Assembly (NCBI GenBank): GCA_033060915.1
Contig: CM065392.1
Coordinates: forward strand, 4,468,501-4,532,500
Direction of reading: 5' to 3'
Source: Euryodendron excelsum
Taxonomy: Eukaryota > Streptophyta > Magnoliopsida > Ericales > Pentaphylacaceae
Length of the DNA: 64,000 nucleotides
Within the stretch, counting starts at the first letter, position 1. Each line of letters begins with the position of its first letter. Made by a program: the position numbers and the translations under genes. Below the pieces are notes generated by a model. That model did not search any database. It had not been told where the DNA came from and was given only the letters and a program-made list of their open reading frames with translations. Below are positions 1-11,197 of the stretch, piece by piece.

Positions 1-174
1 AAAAACCCTAGCAAACACACTCTTGAGTAACCACATTCTTTAGAGTACAACTTGCTCATCGGAGGGTCCTTGGCAAACACCACCTCAGTGTGCTTAGAAC
101 AGAAGATCACACGCCAACGGGAGAGAGCTCGTCGAAGACCTAGGGGCACGACCCATGAGATTGCTGCATTATCA
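1..174 (+). repeat. 3' part of a Tat-type gypsy LTR, cut by the window edge
   Basis: The segment ends in TTGCTGCATTATCA directly before a primer-binding-like site and a gag reading frame. The complete Tat-type element at 31425-41586 has LTRs that end in the closely similar TTTGCTGCATCATCA, also followed by a primer site and a homologous gag. Only the last part of this LTR lies in the window, so its length cannot be given. Confidence 0.7.
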
Positions 175-191
175 GCTAGCTCTGTCTGTGG
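175..191 (+). promoter_or_regulatory. Primer-binding-like site of the truncated gypsy copy
   Basis: GCTAGCTCTGTCTGTGG follows the LTR end directly. It corresponds to GCTGGCGCCGTCTGTGG at 32020-32036 in the better-preserved relative, with changes in the first half. The site is therefore probably degenerate. Confidence 0.55.
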
Positions 192-263
192 GAATGACTA
201 TTCTCATGATTTTTCATGGTCTTGACTAGGTTTGGAATTAGCACTCACCCCTAAGGAAGCGTA

Positions 264-1785
264 ATGGCGGATTCAAATGCAGAAAAGATAGCAGCCCTCG
301 AGAAGACTATGGTTGACATGATGGCCAGCATGCAACAGCTGGCCTGCCAAAGTGTAGAGTTGCTCCAGCAAGTTCCAGCTCTGTCTGGAGGGGTTCCACT
401 CCCACCTATCTCGCCAGTGGTGGAACGAAAGGATCAGGAGGTTGACGGAGAACCTGCCATCCCCCCCAACAACAACGGAAACGGGAACGGAAACAGAGGA
501 TGGGTGGAGGACCCACTCCTACGCAGTGAGCCCCATATCAAAGAAACACAAACTAGCCATACAGTCCAATTGAGAACGGAGATGGTAGGTGATAAACCGA
601 AAAGCACCTATGTATGGGATGAAAATATGACGGCCATGTAGGCCCAAATGGCAGGAGTCTTAGCAGTTGTGGAGGCCAAGGCTCCAAACACAGTAGACGC
701 ACTCATCGGCAAGACAACTTCACCATTCACCCGGGCGGTGATGGACTATCCCCTTCCTTTAAAGTTCAAAATGTCGAAAGTGGACGCGTTCGACTGTTCC
801 AAAGACCCAGTGGACCACTTGAAATCTTTCAGAGCACTCATGCACCTACAAGCGATGCCGGATGAAATCATGTATAGAGCTTTCCCCGTCATGTTGAAAG
901 GCTCTGCACGAACCTGGTTCAACAAAATCAAGCCATTGCTGGTCTCCACCTTTACCAAACTTAGTAAGCTCTTCGTGAGCCACTACATCGGAGCATAGAG
1001 GCAGCAAAGGCCAGCTGTGCATCTGTTGACCGTGAGGTAGAAGAAAGAGGAGTCCTTGCGCGAGTATGTAGGGAGATTCAATCAGGAGACTCTAGCAGTG
1101 GACGACGTGAATGACAAGGTAGCCGTCACGACATTCATGAGCGGCATAAGAACTGGGAAACTCCTCTTCTCCTTGTCGAAGAGGCCATCTCAGGATATGA
1201 CTGAACTAATGCTTTGGGCTTAAAAGCACATGAACAGAGATGGTGCAATGAGCGCCAGGCAAGAGAATGATGGAGGGAGCAGTTCGCGCTCTGATAAAAA
1301 GAGGTCGACTGGTACCTCGAACGAGGAGAGGGAAGTGAAGATGAACCGAAAAAGCAACTGGTTGCACAACAGGGCGGAGGATAGACGAGAGCGTTACTGT
1401 GAGTTAGACTGAACGTTCACCCCCCTACAACAAAGCTGAAGGATGTCCTGATGGAGATAAGGGACGATCCAACACTGAAATGGCCAGAATGTCTAAAGAC
1501 GCCCTCAAGTATGCGAAGCTGAAAGAGGTATTGCAGGTTCCATCGCGATCACGGCCATGATACCGAGGACTGTATTGACTTAAAGTAGCAGACCGAGGAT
1601 TTGATCAAGAATGGCATTCTTAGCCAATACGTCGCGGGCTGGGACTACGGGCAGGAGGATTGGCATAGTCCAGCCCGAACACAACCTAACAACTAGCCTA
1701 TCAAAGAGATAAGAGTTATAGCCGATGGGTTCGCTAGAGGAGGCAAATCTTCTTCGGCGCGAAAAAAGCACATTCAGCTAATTTG
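264..1785 (+). pseudogene. Decayed gag of a truncated Tat-type Ty3/gypsy element
   Basis: Translation from 264 begins MADSNAEKIAALEKT and matches the gag start at 32110 in the complete element. The matching capsid region runs from about 648 to 1230 and includes PVDHL and RTWFNKIKP. An in-frame stop ends the first part at 639-641, and the capsid frame is broken at 996-998 and again near 1038 and 1220. Homology continues through a basic segment and the region before the protease, where RKKH is still readable near 1770, and then stops abruptly near 1785. No protease, reverse transcriptase or integrase follows, so this is a 3'-truncated dead copy. Confidence 0.8.
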
Positions 1786-3065
1786 GGTTTCAATTGACTA
1801 AATTTCATGACGAGTTTTATTCCTTGTAATTTGGGTTGTTGAAGTGTCTATCACAAGTATTTGGGTTGTGTTTAATGTCTATTCATTCGAGCTTATGCTA
1901 AAAGAGTTCGATGGATGTCAATGGACGCAATGGACCCTTGTTGGACGTCGATGGACATCGATGGATCTCGCTAGACCCTTGATGGAGCCTCGATACCTGT
2001 CGATGGAAAACATAGATTCGGGTATTTCTATTCGAAACTTTGATAGACTTCAAAAGACGTTGAACTTCGCTAGACCATTGATACTTGTCGATGGAAGAAA
2101 TAGATTAGGTGTAAATTTGCTGAAGACTTCGCTGGATCTTGTTGGACGTCACGGCCGTAAAGTGAAAACTTCACTAGACCTCATTGGACGTTATTGGAAG
2201 CGAGATACATGAGATTTAAAACCTAGGGATGCCGCCACAAGTTCTTTTTTTGACGATTTTGGAAGTCCAAAAACCCTAGTTTGCCTTATCTATAAATATG
2301 AGGCTATAGGTAGGTCAAAAGATAAGTTTAAGAAGGCCAAAACACTTTTGAAAGAATCAACTGCACAATTACTTTAGATTCAAAGGGTTTTTATGAGAGC
2401 AAGGTTGCTAAGAAAATTATTCCAAAAGTTTCTACATGCCTTGAAGAGGCTCTTAACTAGATTCTTAGTAAGATCAATATTCATCTTCATTGATTGAACT
2501 CTTAAAGGAGTTTAAGGCGTGAAATCCATACTAATGGGAATTGTATGGTGATAAAGCATAGTAACAATGAATCGTGGAGTTTATCAAGTTTTGAGGCAAC
2601 CAAGAAAATCGAGGAGTCGATTGGGGATTTGCTTGTAAGGGTTCTTGTAACCATTTGACATTGGTTCAAGTGTTTGATGTATTAGATTGGAGTTCAGCTT
2701 TTGGAGGATTCCAAAGGTGTCATGGAGTTCAACACTCAATCACGCATTGAAGAATTGTATCGAGGGATAGATACGTGATCGTAAAATTCGATCAATATAA
2801 GAAGAGCACACCCACAAGCGCGTGAATTCGACACCCGTGGATTGGGAGTATCTATAGTTGGGTTGTAAGTTAACTCTTTTATATTTATTCTTCATAGTAC
2901 TTGGTTGGCTGGACTAAGTCCCGTGGTTTTTTATCCAAGTTGGGTTTTCCACAATAAAATATCATGTGTCATGTTTGTGTGTGATTGCTTTCATATTTAC
3001 TTTCGACTCATATATATTACTTGCACTAGATTAAATAAAGGATTAGGGTTAACATTGAATAGTTG
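1786..3065 (+). mobile_element. Degenerate LTR-like segment
   Basis: This segment abuts the broken gypsy gag and has features common in plant copia LTRs and their leaders: a TATA-like CTATAAATATGAGG near 2290 and a 3' part with GAATTCGACACCCGTGGATTGG and TCCCGTGGTTTTTTATCC near 2825-2940. Its first 400 bases repeat short motifs of the type GGACGTCGATGG. No second LTR, target duplication or coding region is seen. It may be a solo or truncated LTR. The boundaries are approximate. Confidence 0.4.
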
Positions 3066-5048
3066 AATTGTGACTAATCCTAACAACCCTACAAAAGGTA
3101 TTTTGGCAAATTCATATGTTCGGTTTATATTTTTTCGGTATACATTCTCCTCGCTATGCCTAAAAGCTGCTATAAACATTAATATTCTTTCTTGTATGTT
3201 GTTTCATTTTTGTAAGCTCATATCTCAGCTGCTAATAGTTAATCCAGGAGTTATGTTAACTTACTGAATGCGATTTTATGACCTTAGTTTGAAAAAGAGA
3301 ACACATTAACTTCAATTTTCTTGAGCCCCATTAGCCTTCGTCATTGGTGACTTACTAATGTTTGGATTCTTTGGAATGGTCTAAAATCAGCTAGCCTAAA
3401 GTTGAAGACACCAGAGTTCAAATTTTTTGCATTTGGTTGGATTGGATACTTCATATTGCTCCATCAATTTGGGCAAAAATGGATGAGAAATTTTTTGTTT
3501 CCCTAAGGATTCCCCTTTTAGGTACAAGTTTTGGATCAGGCTCATGTGCCTTTCTTAAATGCCCCAAAGAATTGAATGAATTTTCAAGATTTTGTTCTCA
3601 TGATCTGCAATTTTTGCGTTAAGAAAAAGTGACATTGAAAGTAGATGTGTACCATCTTAGGCTCAAGTAGAAATTATCAAAAACAACATGTTGTTTATTT
3701 GTGTACAAATTAGTATTCCATTTCAAAATGTGTTATGATTTAAAAAAATTCCTTTCAAGTTGCTACACCACTCTATTGACCAAAATATGGACGGTAAACA
3801 TTGATACTATGCAAAATTTTCTAGAGCTATCATAAAATTTAATGTCTTCTTTTCCATCAGCATTGGAAGTTCATCTCCTCTTAATCACTCCTTTTTTTCC
3901 CTCCATTTTTGGGTTTAGCAACTACTTATCATTGTTGGATGCATATAAGCAACACAACCTTCCATCTAGTTCACAGTGTGGTGTCCTTAACTATCTGTTG
4001 TGGCCATATCTATTCTAATGCCTTTTGATACAATTATTGGTGCTAGCGAGAACTTATCTTAGATGGTAGAAAGATAAGAGCAATTCATCAATCTTATAAA
4101 CCTGAAACCATATTAACACCTCAATTGTATAGAACGTTTTTCACATGCCAACTGTCTTCTGCAAATAATAATGAATTTCATGTGGTTATGCGTTCAAACC
4201 CAATCTATTTCATTACATCATGTAGCATTGTATCTAATACTGAAAACCATAAGACACATTCGCATAAAAGTTGCATACTGTCTTAGCTATGGCTTTAGGG
4301 GGGTCTTCTCTTGGAAGCTGTTGCGAGAAAGGTTCTTGAGTTTAAATGTGTTGCTTGCCTTGTTTACAACAGGTTTAAAATAGTTCTACAATCTAGTTGA
4401 TGAATTTGAACTGTCCTTTGCTCAACAAGGTGTTGCATTACAAGTTACAAAATGATCCTTGGAGGCAGCAGCTTATTCTTACAAAGGAGTATGGATTACA
4501 TCAAGAATGCTTGATAAGAACGGGTCGAAGAGTTGTAACGTAGTATTTAACTGACTTGAATAGATTGTGGTGGCATGGGGGCTATTTATTAGAAAGAATC
4601 AAACACTTGAATATGATTGCTGCATTGACAAGAATTCGAATTGAAGCGATGAGTTCAAAGTCTTTATAGAGAGCAACGTCCTTAGAGTAGCCATCCTAAA
4701 AGCCACAGTTTTTGATATGGAATCTCAGGCTAATTTGTCAAACAGAAGCAGAGAAAGATGTGGTCATGGGAGTATATTTCAATTCTTTTAGAAAATTAGT
4801 ATACAAAATGAGGTGAACTTTTTTTGTTCTTAGACACTGTTTACTGGAAAAGAGAGGAAAATTAGAGCAATTGTTCATTTCTTTTTTATATGGCAATCCA
4901 CCTCTGTTACAAGGAAAATAAAAACTTAGAAAATAACCTTATATATATATATATATATGTATTGACTAATAAACCAGGCGATTATAGCATATGGTAACCA
5001 TGGTAATACTAATAGCTTCAGATTGTGGAGTAATTGAGGAGGTAAATA
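3066..5048. other. Intergenic stretch without recognisable gene
   Basis: Only short chance reading frames occur, none resembling a known protein. The composition is AT-rich, with a TA microsatellite at about 4941-4960. I see no transposon ends, RNA gene or conserved coding signal here. Confidence 0.6.
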
Positions 5049-5695
5049 GTCTAGTGGTCAGATAGTTCTCAGTATTCGGTGGTAATTTTATCAAATAGTA
5101 ACACGTGGCGGATCAATACATTAACAACCTAAGGTTGAGAAGTAGTGGAGAGATTTTTAAAGAAATATCCTATTAGATTGCCAAGTGGTATTTTTTCTTG
5201 AAAGTCACCCCACTACTCTACTAACTCAAGTTGTTGATATATTCATCCATCACGTGTCACTATTTAATAGGTATTACCACTAAATACTCAGTATTGCTTA
5301 GGGGTAGACATTGTGTGGACCGAGCCTACAAAAAAAAAAAAAATTCTTATCGGGCCCAAAACCAAAATTTCAAGCCCGCCCAATTAAAAAATTACATTCT
5401 CAAGCCTGCCCATTTAACTTAAAAAAATTTTAATATATAATTTTTTCTCTATAAATGATATAGAATAACATAAATTTTAATTACATATACATATATATAA
5501 TATTAAAATATAAAAATATATTATTTTATATATATTTCAGGCTGGATTAGGTTTCAAAGACAAATTCTAAGCCCACCCATGAAACTAATCGGGCCTAAAA
5601 AAAATTTCTGAGCCATATAATTTATGAGCGGGCTTAGGCGGGCCAATCAGGCTCTTTGGTCCATGACCACCCCTAGTACTATATGACTACTAAAC
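5049..5695. mobile_element. MITE with about 65-bp inverted termini, interrupted
   Basis: The left end (5049-5112) and the reverse complement of the right end match over about 60 bases, sharing blocks such as GTGGTAAT and ACACGTG. The right arm runs from about 5247 to 5290 and resumes at 5676-5695 after a second MITE that is inserted in it. There is no coding capacity. The superfamily and target duplication could not be determined. Confidence 0.6.
5299..5675. mobile_element. hAT-like MITE nested in another MITE
   Basis: The ends are inverted: TAGGGGTAGACA at the left and, read on the opposite strand, TAGGGGTGGTCA at the right. Both are followed by a GGACC/GAGCCT-type block. The interior is rich in GGGCCCAA and GGGCTTAGGCGGGCC-type motifs, as in common plant hAT MITEs. 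The flanks (GTATTGCT and GTACTATA) agree only partly, so the 8-bp target duplication has eroded or was never perfect. Confidence 0.6.
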
Positions 5696-5969
5696 TTTTT
5701 TCTTTTGTTTTCTAGTGAAGAGACTTTTACGCTTGGTTTAGAATTCAAATTTTTAGTAAAAGAAATATAAAACAAATAAACAAAAATAAAAAATATTTTT
5801 GTTTATTTTTCCTTCACAAATTTTTTTCATCCAAAATTCAAATTGCAAACGGAGCTATACAAAAACATCCTATCAATTTGATAGGGATTACCATAGTCAG
5901 TACTTGACCACTTTGACGTTTTTCCCACAAAACCCTCCCTCGGTTGGTCTGAGCAGTAACGGCATCACA

Positions 5970-6076
5970 ATGAACCTCTCAAAATCGACTCATCAAACCC
6001 TATTGCAGCTCCACATAGGACATTCTATGGCGGAAACCTCATAACCACTGGAAATAATGGTCCTGGTGGTGGGTCC
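5970..6076 (+). pseudogene. AdSS copy 1, exon 1 first part (transit peptide)
   Basis: ATG at 5970 opens MNLS. After a single-base frameshift the frame continues as NPIAAPHRTFYGGN and then GNNGPGGGS up to GGTCC at 6072-6076. The same GGTCC reappears at 16411, and the reading frame joins there as if uninterrupted (GGT GGG TCC CAC CTT). The serine- and glycine-rich, weakly conserved composition fits the plastid transit peptide of plant AdSS. Confidence 0.8.
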
Positions 6077-6472
6077 TATTGGTATATTGTGATAAAAGTT
6101 TCAAAACTTTTCATGTTACAATTAATATTATAATTTCAGTTACTATCATATTCATGACCTATTTGTTACAAACATTATGTTGGGTGTTACAAATTATTTA
6201 ATGATCTCTTTTATTATATTTATGTGAGCTTTTATAGCTATCATAATTGATTGTGGGGTTTTTTTTCCAAGAGTTCTATTTCATCTATCATGTGGTTATA
6301 TATATAGAGGTGCACAGTCATTATTTCAGAGAGGAAAATAGAAAACACTATTGTTTGTACAAAAAGTTCATCATTATATGTATTCTTTTTCTCTTCTATT
6401 TTCATACATATTTTCTACTTATATTTTGTGGCAACAACGGCTGTGACAGTTTATCTTCTCACAGTTGGCGTG

Positions 6473-6826
6473 TGACATGATCCCACATCGGATAGGAGGA
6501 AGGAGGTCTTGGGTCATATAAGGGGGGTAGGTAGCACCACTTAATAGCTTAAACTTTAGGATTGAATGGCAAGTGCCCGGCTTGTGACAAGTGGTATCAG
6601 AGTAGCCTAACTTCTAATCCAATTCTACGTCAAGCGCTCCTAATCTGATTCTACGTCAAGCGCTCATGTAGAGTAGGCAGGATGGTCCGACCCATTCGGG
6701 TGGGGGAGTATGTCACGATCCCACATCGGATAGGAAGATGGAGGTCTTGGACCATATAAGAGGGTAGGCAGCAGCACCTAACAGCTTAAACTTTTGGATT
6801 GGATGGCAAGCGCTCGGCCTGTGACA
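6473..6826 (+). mobile_element. TRIM (miniature LTR retrotransposon), 354 bp
   Basis: Two LTRs of about 117 bp (6473-6589 and 6711-6826) share the blocks GATCCCACATCGGATAGGA and TAGCTTAAACTTT/CAGCTTAAACTTT, and both end in TGTGACA. Between them are a tRNA-Met-type primer site, about 100 bp of spacer with a GGTGGGGGAGTA purine tract, and no coding sequence. CGTG is duplicated at 6469-6472 and 6827-6830. The homologous LTR at 15798-16410 lacks the insert, giving the empty site. Confidence 0.9.
6592..6602 (+). promoter_or_regulatory. TRIM primer-binding site, tRNA-Met type
   Basis: TGGTATCAGAG begins two bases after the first TRIM LTR. It is the usual complement of the initiator tRNA-Met 3' end used by plant copia and TRIM elements. 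Confidence 0.85.
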
Positions 6827-7082
6827 CGTGACACATGAGAAGAGTGACTTCTAAGCACTTGGGTTGAATCTTGGAGCTATTGATGTCCGCTAAAACCTTC
6901 ACGTAAGGAGGCACAATGACTTTAAAACAGCGACTCTGTCATGCCTCACTATTTCACTGGCCAAACTGTTTTAATCTATATTTTCGTATTATATGATGTA
7001 TTTGTTTTATTGTCATTTAAATATATTAGTGAAGGATGATTTCTTTTCATTTAATCTCTATTATGTGATTTTTAAACTAATA

Positions 7083-8859
7083 GTTTAAAGTCATTGTAAT
7101 TCTTTATATCAACATAATCTGAGCTATTGTCTATATGTCTTGATATGCTACAGGAGCTTGCATGGCCGCATGAATATATCTATTTTGCTGTGATGTTCTG
7201 TTTGATATTGTGATGTGGGACTGAGTAACATGCTATGTGGGTTTTGCTGTCATGAGCCATAGAATGCTGTCTGACTGGGACTAATTTTCTTATTCCATTT
7301 TCTCATAAGATGCAAAAAACTTATATATTTCAATAAACAGAAGTCATTGATTTTCATTAGAGAATATTGCAAATATATTTATATATATATGTATGTTTGG
7401 AAATCAAGGGGATTTTGTTTTTTTTTTTTTTTTTTGTTGTGAAATTACATGATATGTATGCATTTCTCAAGTGCTGTTGAGGTGTGTTTTAGTCATACAG
7501 ATGCATGAGATCCTGGTAAGATTATTTGGTCACTGGTTGTACTAAGACTTTTTGGAGTGTATGTTTGATCACATTTAAGTTTTGGAGGTTATCTGCATTT
7601 CTTCCTTATTGACGACAATGACATGTATATGATGGTTTTATGTTCACCCAAATGCGTGGTTTTTTTTTTTTTTTTTTTTTCCAGATGTGGAATATTGATA
7701 TGGGTGTTGTATTGGTTTAAAAGTTTATTGTTAAAAAAAATTAAAGTTTTCTATTTATGTATAACAAAAATTGTTTCAATGTTTTCAGTGTCTTAATTAA
7801 AACTCGTTTCTGTATAAAGTAGTTTCGGTAAATTATTTTGTTGCATGTCTATTTAGCCGATTGATGGATTGACTTTAGTTCGGATCATAACTATTGGATA
7901 GCGTTATTTGATATTTGAATATGCGTTGTGGGCCGCTGGATATGTGAAAGAATTTAAACTCCTTTAATTGTGTAGCCAGTTAATTGTTTTTTTTTTAAAT
8001 TCAGAAATTAATATTTTAATGCCTTATATTAATTTCATTGAATAAGTGCTAACAGATAGTATTTCTTGTATCTGTAACTTATGCCTTGAATTGTTTAGTG
8101 TGTTTAATTTCACAATTAAAGGAAATTGTTTCAGGTTATATTTTTAATATAAAAAGTGTTTGGTATTGAACTGTAAATTTAAACTGATGGTTTTCAACAT
8201 GCCTGTGCTTAAATGAGATTATGGATTGTCTCATAAGTAAAGAGAACCTTTAGCTGATATTCTATGATTTTAGTTATTGCATATGCTAGTTTTATTTCGG
8301 TTATTTTGCTTGGAATTTTAATATTGCGGGTCAATTGGGTCGATATATTAATTGCTAGGAGCGTTTTATTGAATTTAATAGAATATATTGTGCACTGCTT
8401 GATTAAGCTTTCATGAGTTGTGGTCGTTACATACGGTGCACTAGGGTGTTTTTTTATTAACTAACATCATCGTGTGTGTAGCTGTGGTTGTGTGAGAATT
8501 TGAACAAGGCACACATATAAGTTCTTTTAATATCAATAATTCATCTTTCTAGAGAGAGGTAATCATTCTTGCAAGTGTTCCTGTGTTAGTCATAATTCTT
8601 ACCTTCTCTGCCAATGCTCCCGATGAGCTAACTTACTTGGATATGGCTGGTTATGGTGTGTACCCATTAAGTGACATGATATTTTAATGTAAGATGTGAC
8701 TGTTTGAGAAGGAATAATATTTGAATATTTGGAAGATGGTGCAAGATGTATTATTTGATGATGGTACTAATTTTTCTGCATCATTTTGGTTTCGAAGGTT
8801 TGGTAATTAGTAGTTAGATTTTATTTGTCTTAGTCTCTTTTCATCTACTATGTGAAGAT
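7083..8859 (+). other. Internal region of outer element, left part
   Basis: This AT-rich sequence has no long open frame and no reverse-transcriptase or gag motif on either strand. Poly-T runs lie near 7420 and 7665. It is interpreted as non-coding interior of the outer LTR element only because of its position between the LTRs. Confidence 0.5.
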
Positions 8860-9212
8860 TGTTGGACCAGAAATCAAACACACTCACACAATAAAAAATT
8901 GGAGAAGAATTTCACTAGATATAGAGAAGGAAAAACAGAGGAGGAGGAGCAGGAGATTGACTCTCTCTCTCTTTACTACAACTCTCACAAATAAAAACCT
9001 CTCTTGCTCTCTTGCTCTTGCTTGAGCTAGGATGCCTATCTCCGTCACCTCCACCCAACTATTTATAGGGGAGAGAGAAGCTACACAATTTTGACAAATC
9101 AACGGGAAAAATCATGGTTGGTGGCTTCCTTGACTTCTCCTCCTTTAGACTTCCATCTTGATGGGCTATGGTTGGTGGTGGAAGCTTTATTGGGTTGGTG
9201 GGTATGAACCCA
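8860..9212 (-). repeat. Copia 3' LTR
   Basis: On the plus strand it reads TGTTGGACCAG...GAACCCA, 353 bp. It matches 13949-14281 until ATTGGGTTGGTG, where the right copy is cut short. Both carry a GA-rich stretch and a CTATTTATAGGGGAGAG block, consistent with a TATA-type region read on the minus strand. Confidence 0.85.
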
Positions 9213-9224
9213 GAAATTCTCTCC
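9213..9224 (-). other. Copia polypurine tract
   Basis: GAAATTCTCTCC on the plus strand gives a purine-rich tract on the minus strand. It adjoins the inner edge of the 3' LTR, where plus-strand priming would start. Confidence 0.5.
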
Positions 9225-9274
9225 CTTCATACCCATTAGAGGAGAACGCAATCTAACATCCTTCAGTTGACATC

Positions 9275-10063
9275 CATTCCGGCTATGTCTCTACATAACT
9301 CGAGCTTCTCACGAGTAACCACCTTTGTCAACATATCTGCTGGATTCTCTTTTGTGTGAATCTTCTCAAGTTTTAACAGCTGTTGATCCATCACCTCGCG
9401 TATCTAATGATAGCGAATGTCGATATGCTTGGTGCGGGAATGGTACATTGAATTTTTGTTCAAATCCAGAGCACTCTGACTGTCATAATGTACCTTGTAT
9501 TCTTTTTACTTGACTCCTAGCTTTTAGAGAAACCCCTTTACCCACAACATTTCCTTCCCAGCTTCCGCTGCAGTGATATATTCTGCCTCCGTTGTAGATA
9601 AAGCCACACACTTCTGCAATTTGGACTGCCATGATACAGCTCCCCCTGTGAAGGTGTAGAGGAATCCTGATGTAGATTTCCTACCATCAAGATCACCGAC
9701 CATATTTGAATCTGTATATCTTTCCAAGACTGGTTCAGCTCCCCCAAAACACAAGCACAGCTTTGATGTACCCTTTAAGTACCTGAGAATCCATTTGACT
9801 GCTTCCCAATGCTCTTTTCCTAGGTTGGAAAGAAATCTGCTCACAACACCTACAGCGTGAGCAATATCTGGCCTTGTACACACCATTACATACATCAAAC
9901 TGCCTACTGCTGAAGAGTAGGGTACTGTTGCCATTTCTTCCATCTCAGTCTTCGAGGAGGGACACGAACTCTTGCTCAGCTTGAAATGATTAGCCAGTGG
10001 AGTATTGACTGGCTTGGCATTTTCCATGTTGAACCTTCTGATCACCCGTTCAACGTACTTTTC
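9275..10063 (-). pseudogene. Copia RNase H domain, broken
   Basis: The frame from 10045 reads RRFNMENAKPVNTPL and then the copia RNase H signatures YTDSNMVGDLDGRKSTSG, VALSTTEAEY and AEAGKEMLW. It stops at TAA 9524-9526. Homology continues past that stop through further stops, with HYDSQSALDLN and NPADMLTK readable near 9470 and 9315. The enzyme would remove tRNA and RNA from the DNA hybrid during reverse transcription. Stops also separate it from the reverse transcriptase. Confidence 0.85.
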
Positions 10064-10771
10064 TTATGATAGCCACAACTTCTTGGCTTTCCTATCACGA
10101 ACAATTTGCATGCCCAAAATTTGCTGAGCAGGGCCTAAGTTCTTCATATCAAAGGATTGAGATAACTCCTTTTTCAGCTTGCTAATCTTGGCAGCATCAT
10201 GTCCAATGATCAGCATATCATCCACATAGAGAAGGAGTGTCACAAAGCTACCATCCGAGAATTTCTGAATGTATATATACTGGTCTGCAGCAGTCCTCTT
10301 GTACCCATGACCCCCCATGAATGAGTCAAACTTCTTGTACCATTGTCTCGGTGCTTGCTTTAGGCCGTAGAGACTTTTCTTCAACTTGCAGACTAAGTGT
10401 TCTTTCCCGGGAGCTTCAAACCCTTCTGGTTGTTCCATGTAGATCTCTTCCTTCAGATCTCCGTGGAGAAAAGCTGTCTTGACATCCATTTGTTCAAGCT
10501 CCAAGTTCAGGCTGGCTACCAATCTGAGTATAACTCGAATTAAGGTCATCTTCACTACCGGTGAGAAAATCTCGTCAAAGTCAATTCCTTTCTTCTGTTG
10601 AAATCCTTTAACGACCAATCGAGCCTTATGCCTGACTAGCTTTCCACTATCATCTTTCTTCAGCTTGAAAACCCACTTGTTTCTCAAGGCTTTTCTACCT
10701 TTGGGAAGCCTTACCAGATCATAGGTCTGATTCTTGTGCAAGGAACTCATCTCTTCTTGCATGGCTTCCAT
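10064..10771 (-). pseudogene. Copia reverse transcriptase domain
   Basis: About 235 residues are open. Landmarks in order are WVFKLKKDDSG, RHKARLVVKGF, FSPVVK, MDVKTAFLHGDL, EQPEGF, KSLYGLKQAPRQWY and the catalytic LLLYVDDML. TAA at 10064-10066 separates it from RNase H, and TAG at 10796-10798 separates it from upstream sequence. The core is well preserved, suggesting moderate age. Confidence 0.9.
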
Positions 10772-10795
10772 CCACTTGCCTTTGTTTGGATGGGT

Positions 10796-11155
10796 CTATG
10801 CTTCCTTGAAGTCCTCTAGCTCCCCCTCATCAGTGAGCATGATGTAGTCTGATTTCGGATATTTGGTTGATGGAATCAAAACACGGCCTCTTGTAGATCT
10901 CCTTGGCTGAGGCTCTTCAATCTGAGGAGGTACCTCACCAATTGGTTGTGGAAGTTCTTCTTCTTCTGGTGGAGGGGGTTGTTGCTCCCCCTGCTCAACA
11001 CCCTCTTCTTCTTCTTCATCTTCTAGAATTACATCCTGCATTTCAGTATTTGTGGTGAGCTGGACTGGTGCTGAATCTGGAGTCATGTCAGGAGCATGGG
11101 AACTGGAACCACTGGACTTAGTTGGTTCCTCATAAAACTGGTTCTCTTGGAACAC
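10796..11155 (-). pseudogene. Copia linker between integrase and reverse transcriptase
   Basis: This acidic, low-complexity segment holds a run of glutamates, PPPPEEEE and RRSTRGRVLIPSTKY. That is the usual variable linker ending just before the reverse transcriptase of copia elements. Stops lie at both sides, including TGA at 11195-11197. Confidence 0.7.
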
Positions 11156-11197
11156 AACATCCTTACTTCTGATGACATTCTTTGTTGTTGGATCTCA

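Larger units (their letters stand above)
6077..7082 (+). repeat. Left LTR of the outer element, carrying a TRIM
   Basis: It aligns with 15798-16410 throughout, for example around ACATTATGTTGGGTGTTAC and TTTTATTGTCATTTAAATAT. Its net length without the TRIM is about 650 bp. Transition-type differences and small gaps indicate an old insertion. Confidence 0.8.

Noticed and set aside
4390..4560. Possible exon (YNLVDEFELSFAQQGVALQV)
   Set aside because: The frame is soon closed, no splice signals were seen, and the peptide matches no family I know.
6588..6604. Primer site of the outer element
   Set aside because: The TGGTATCAGAG here belongs to the TRIM, since it lies between the TRIM's own LTRs.
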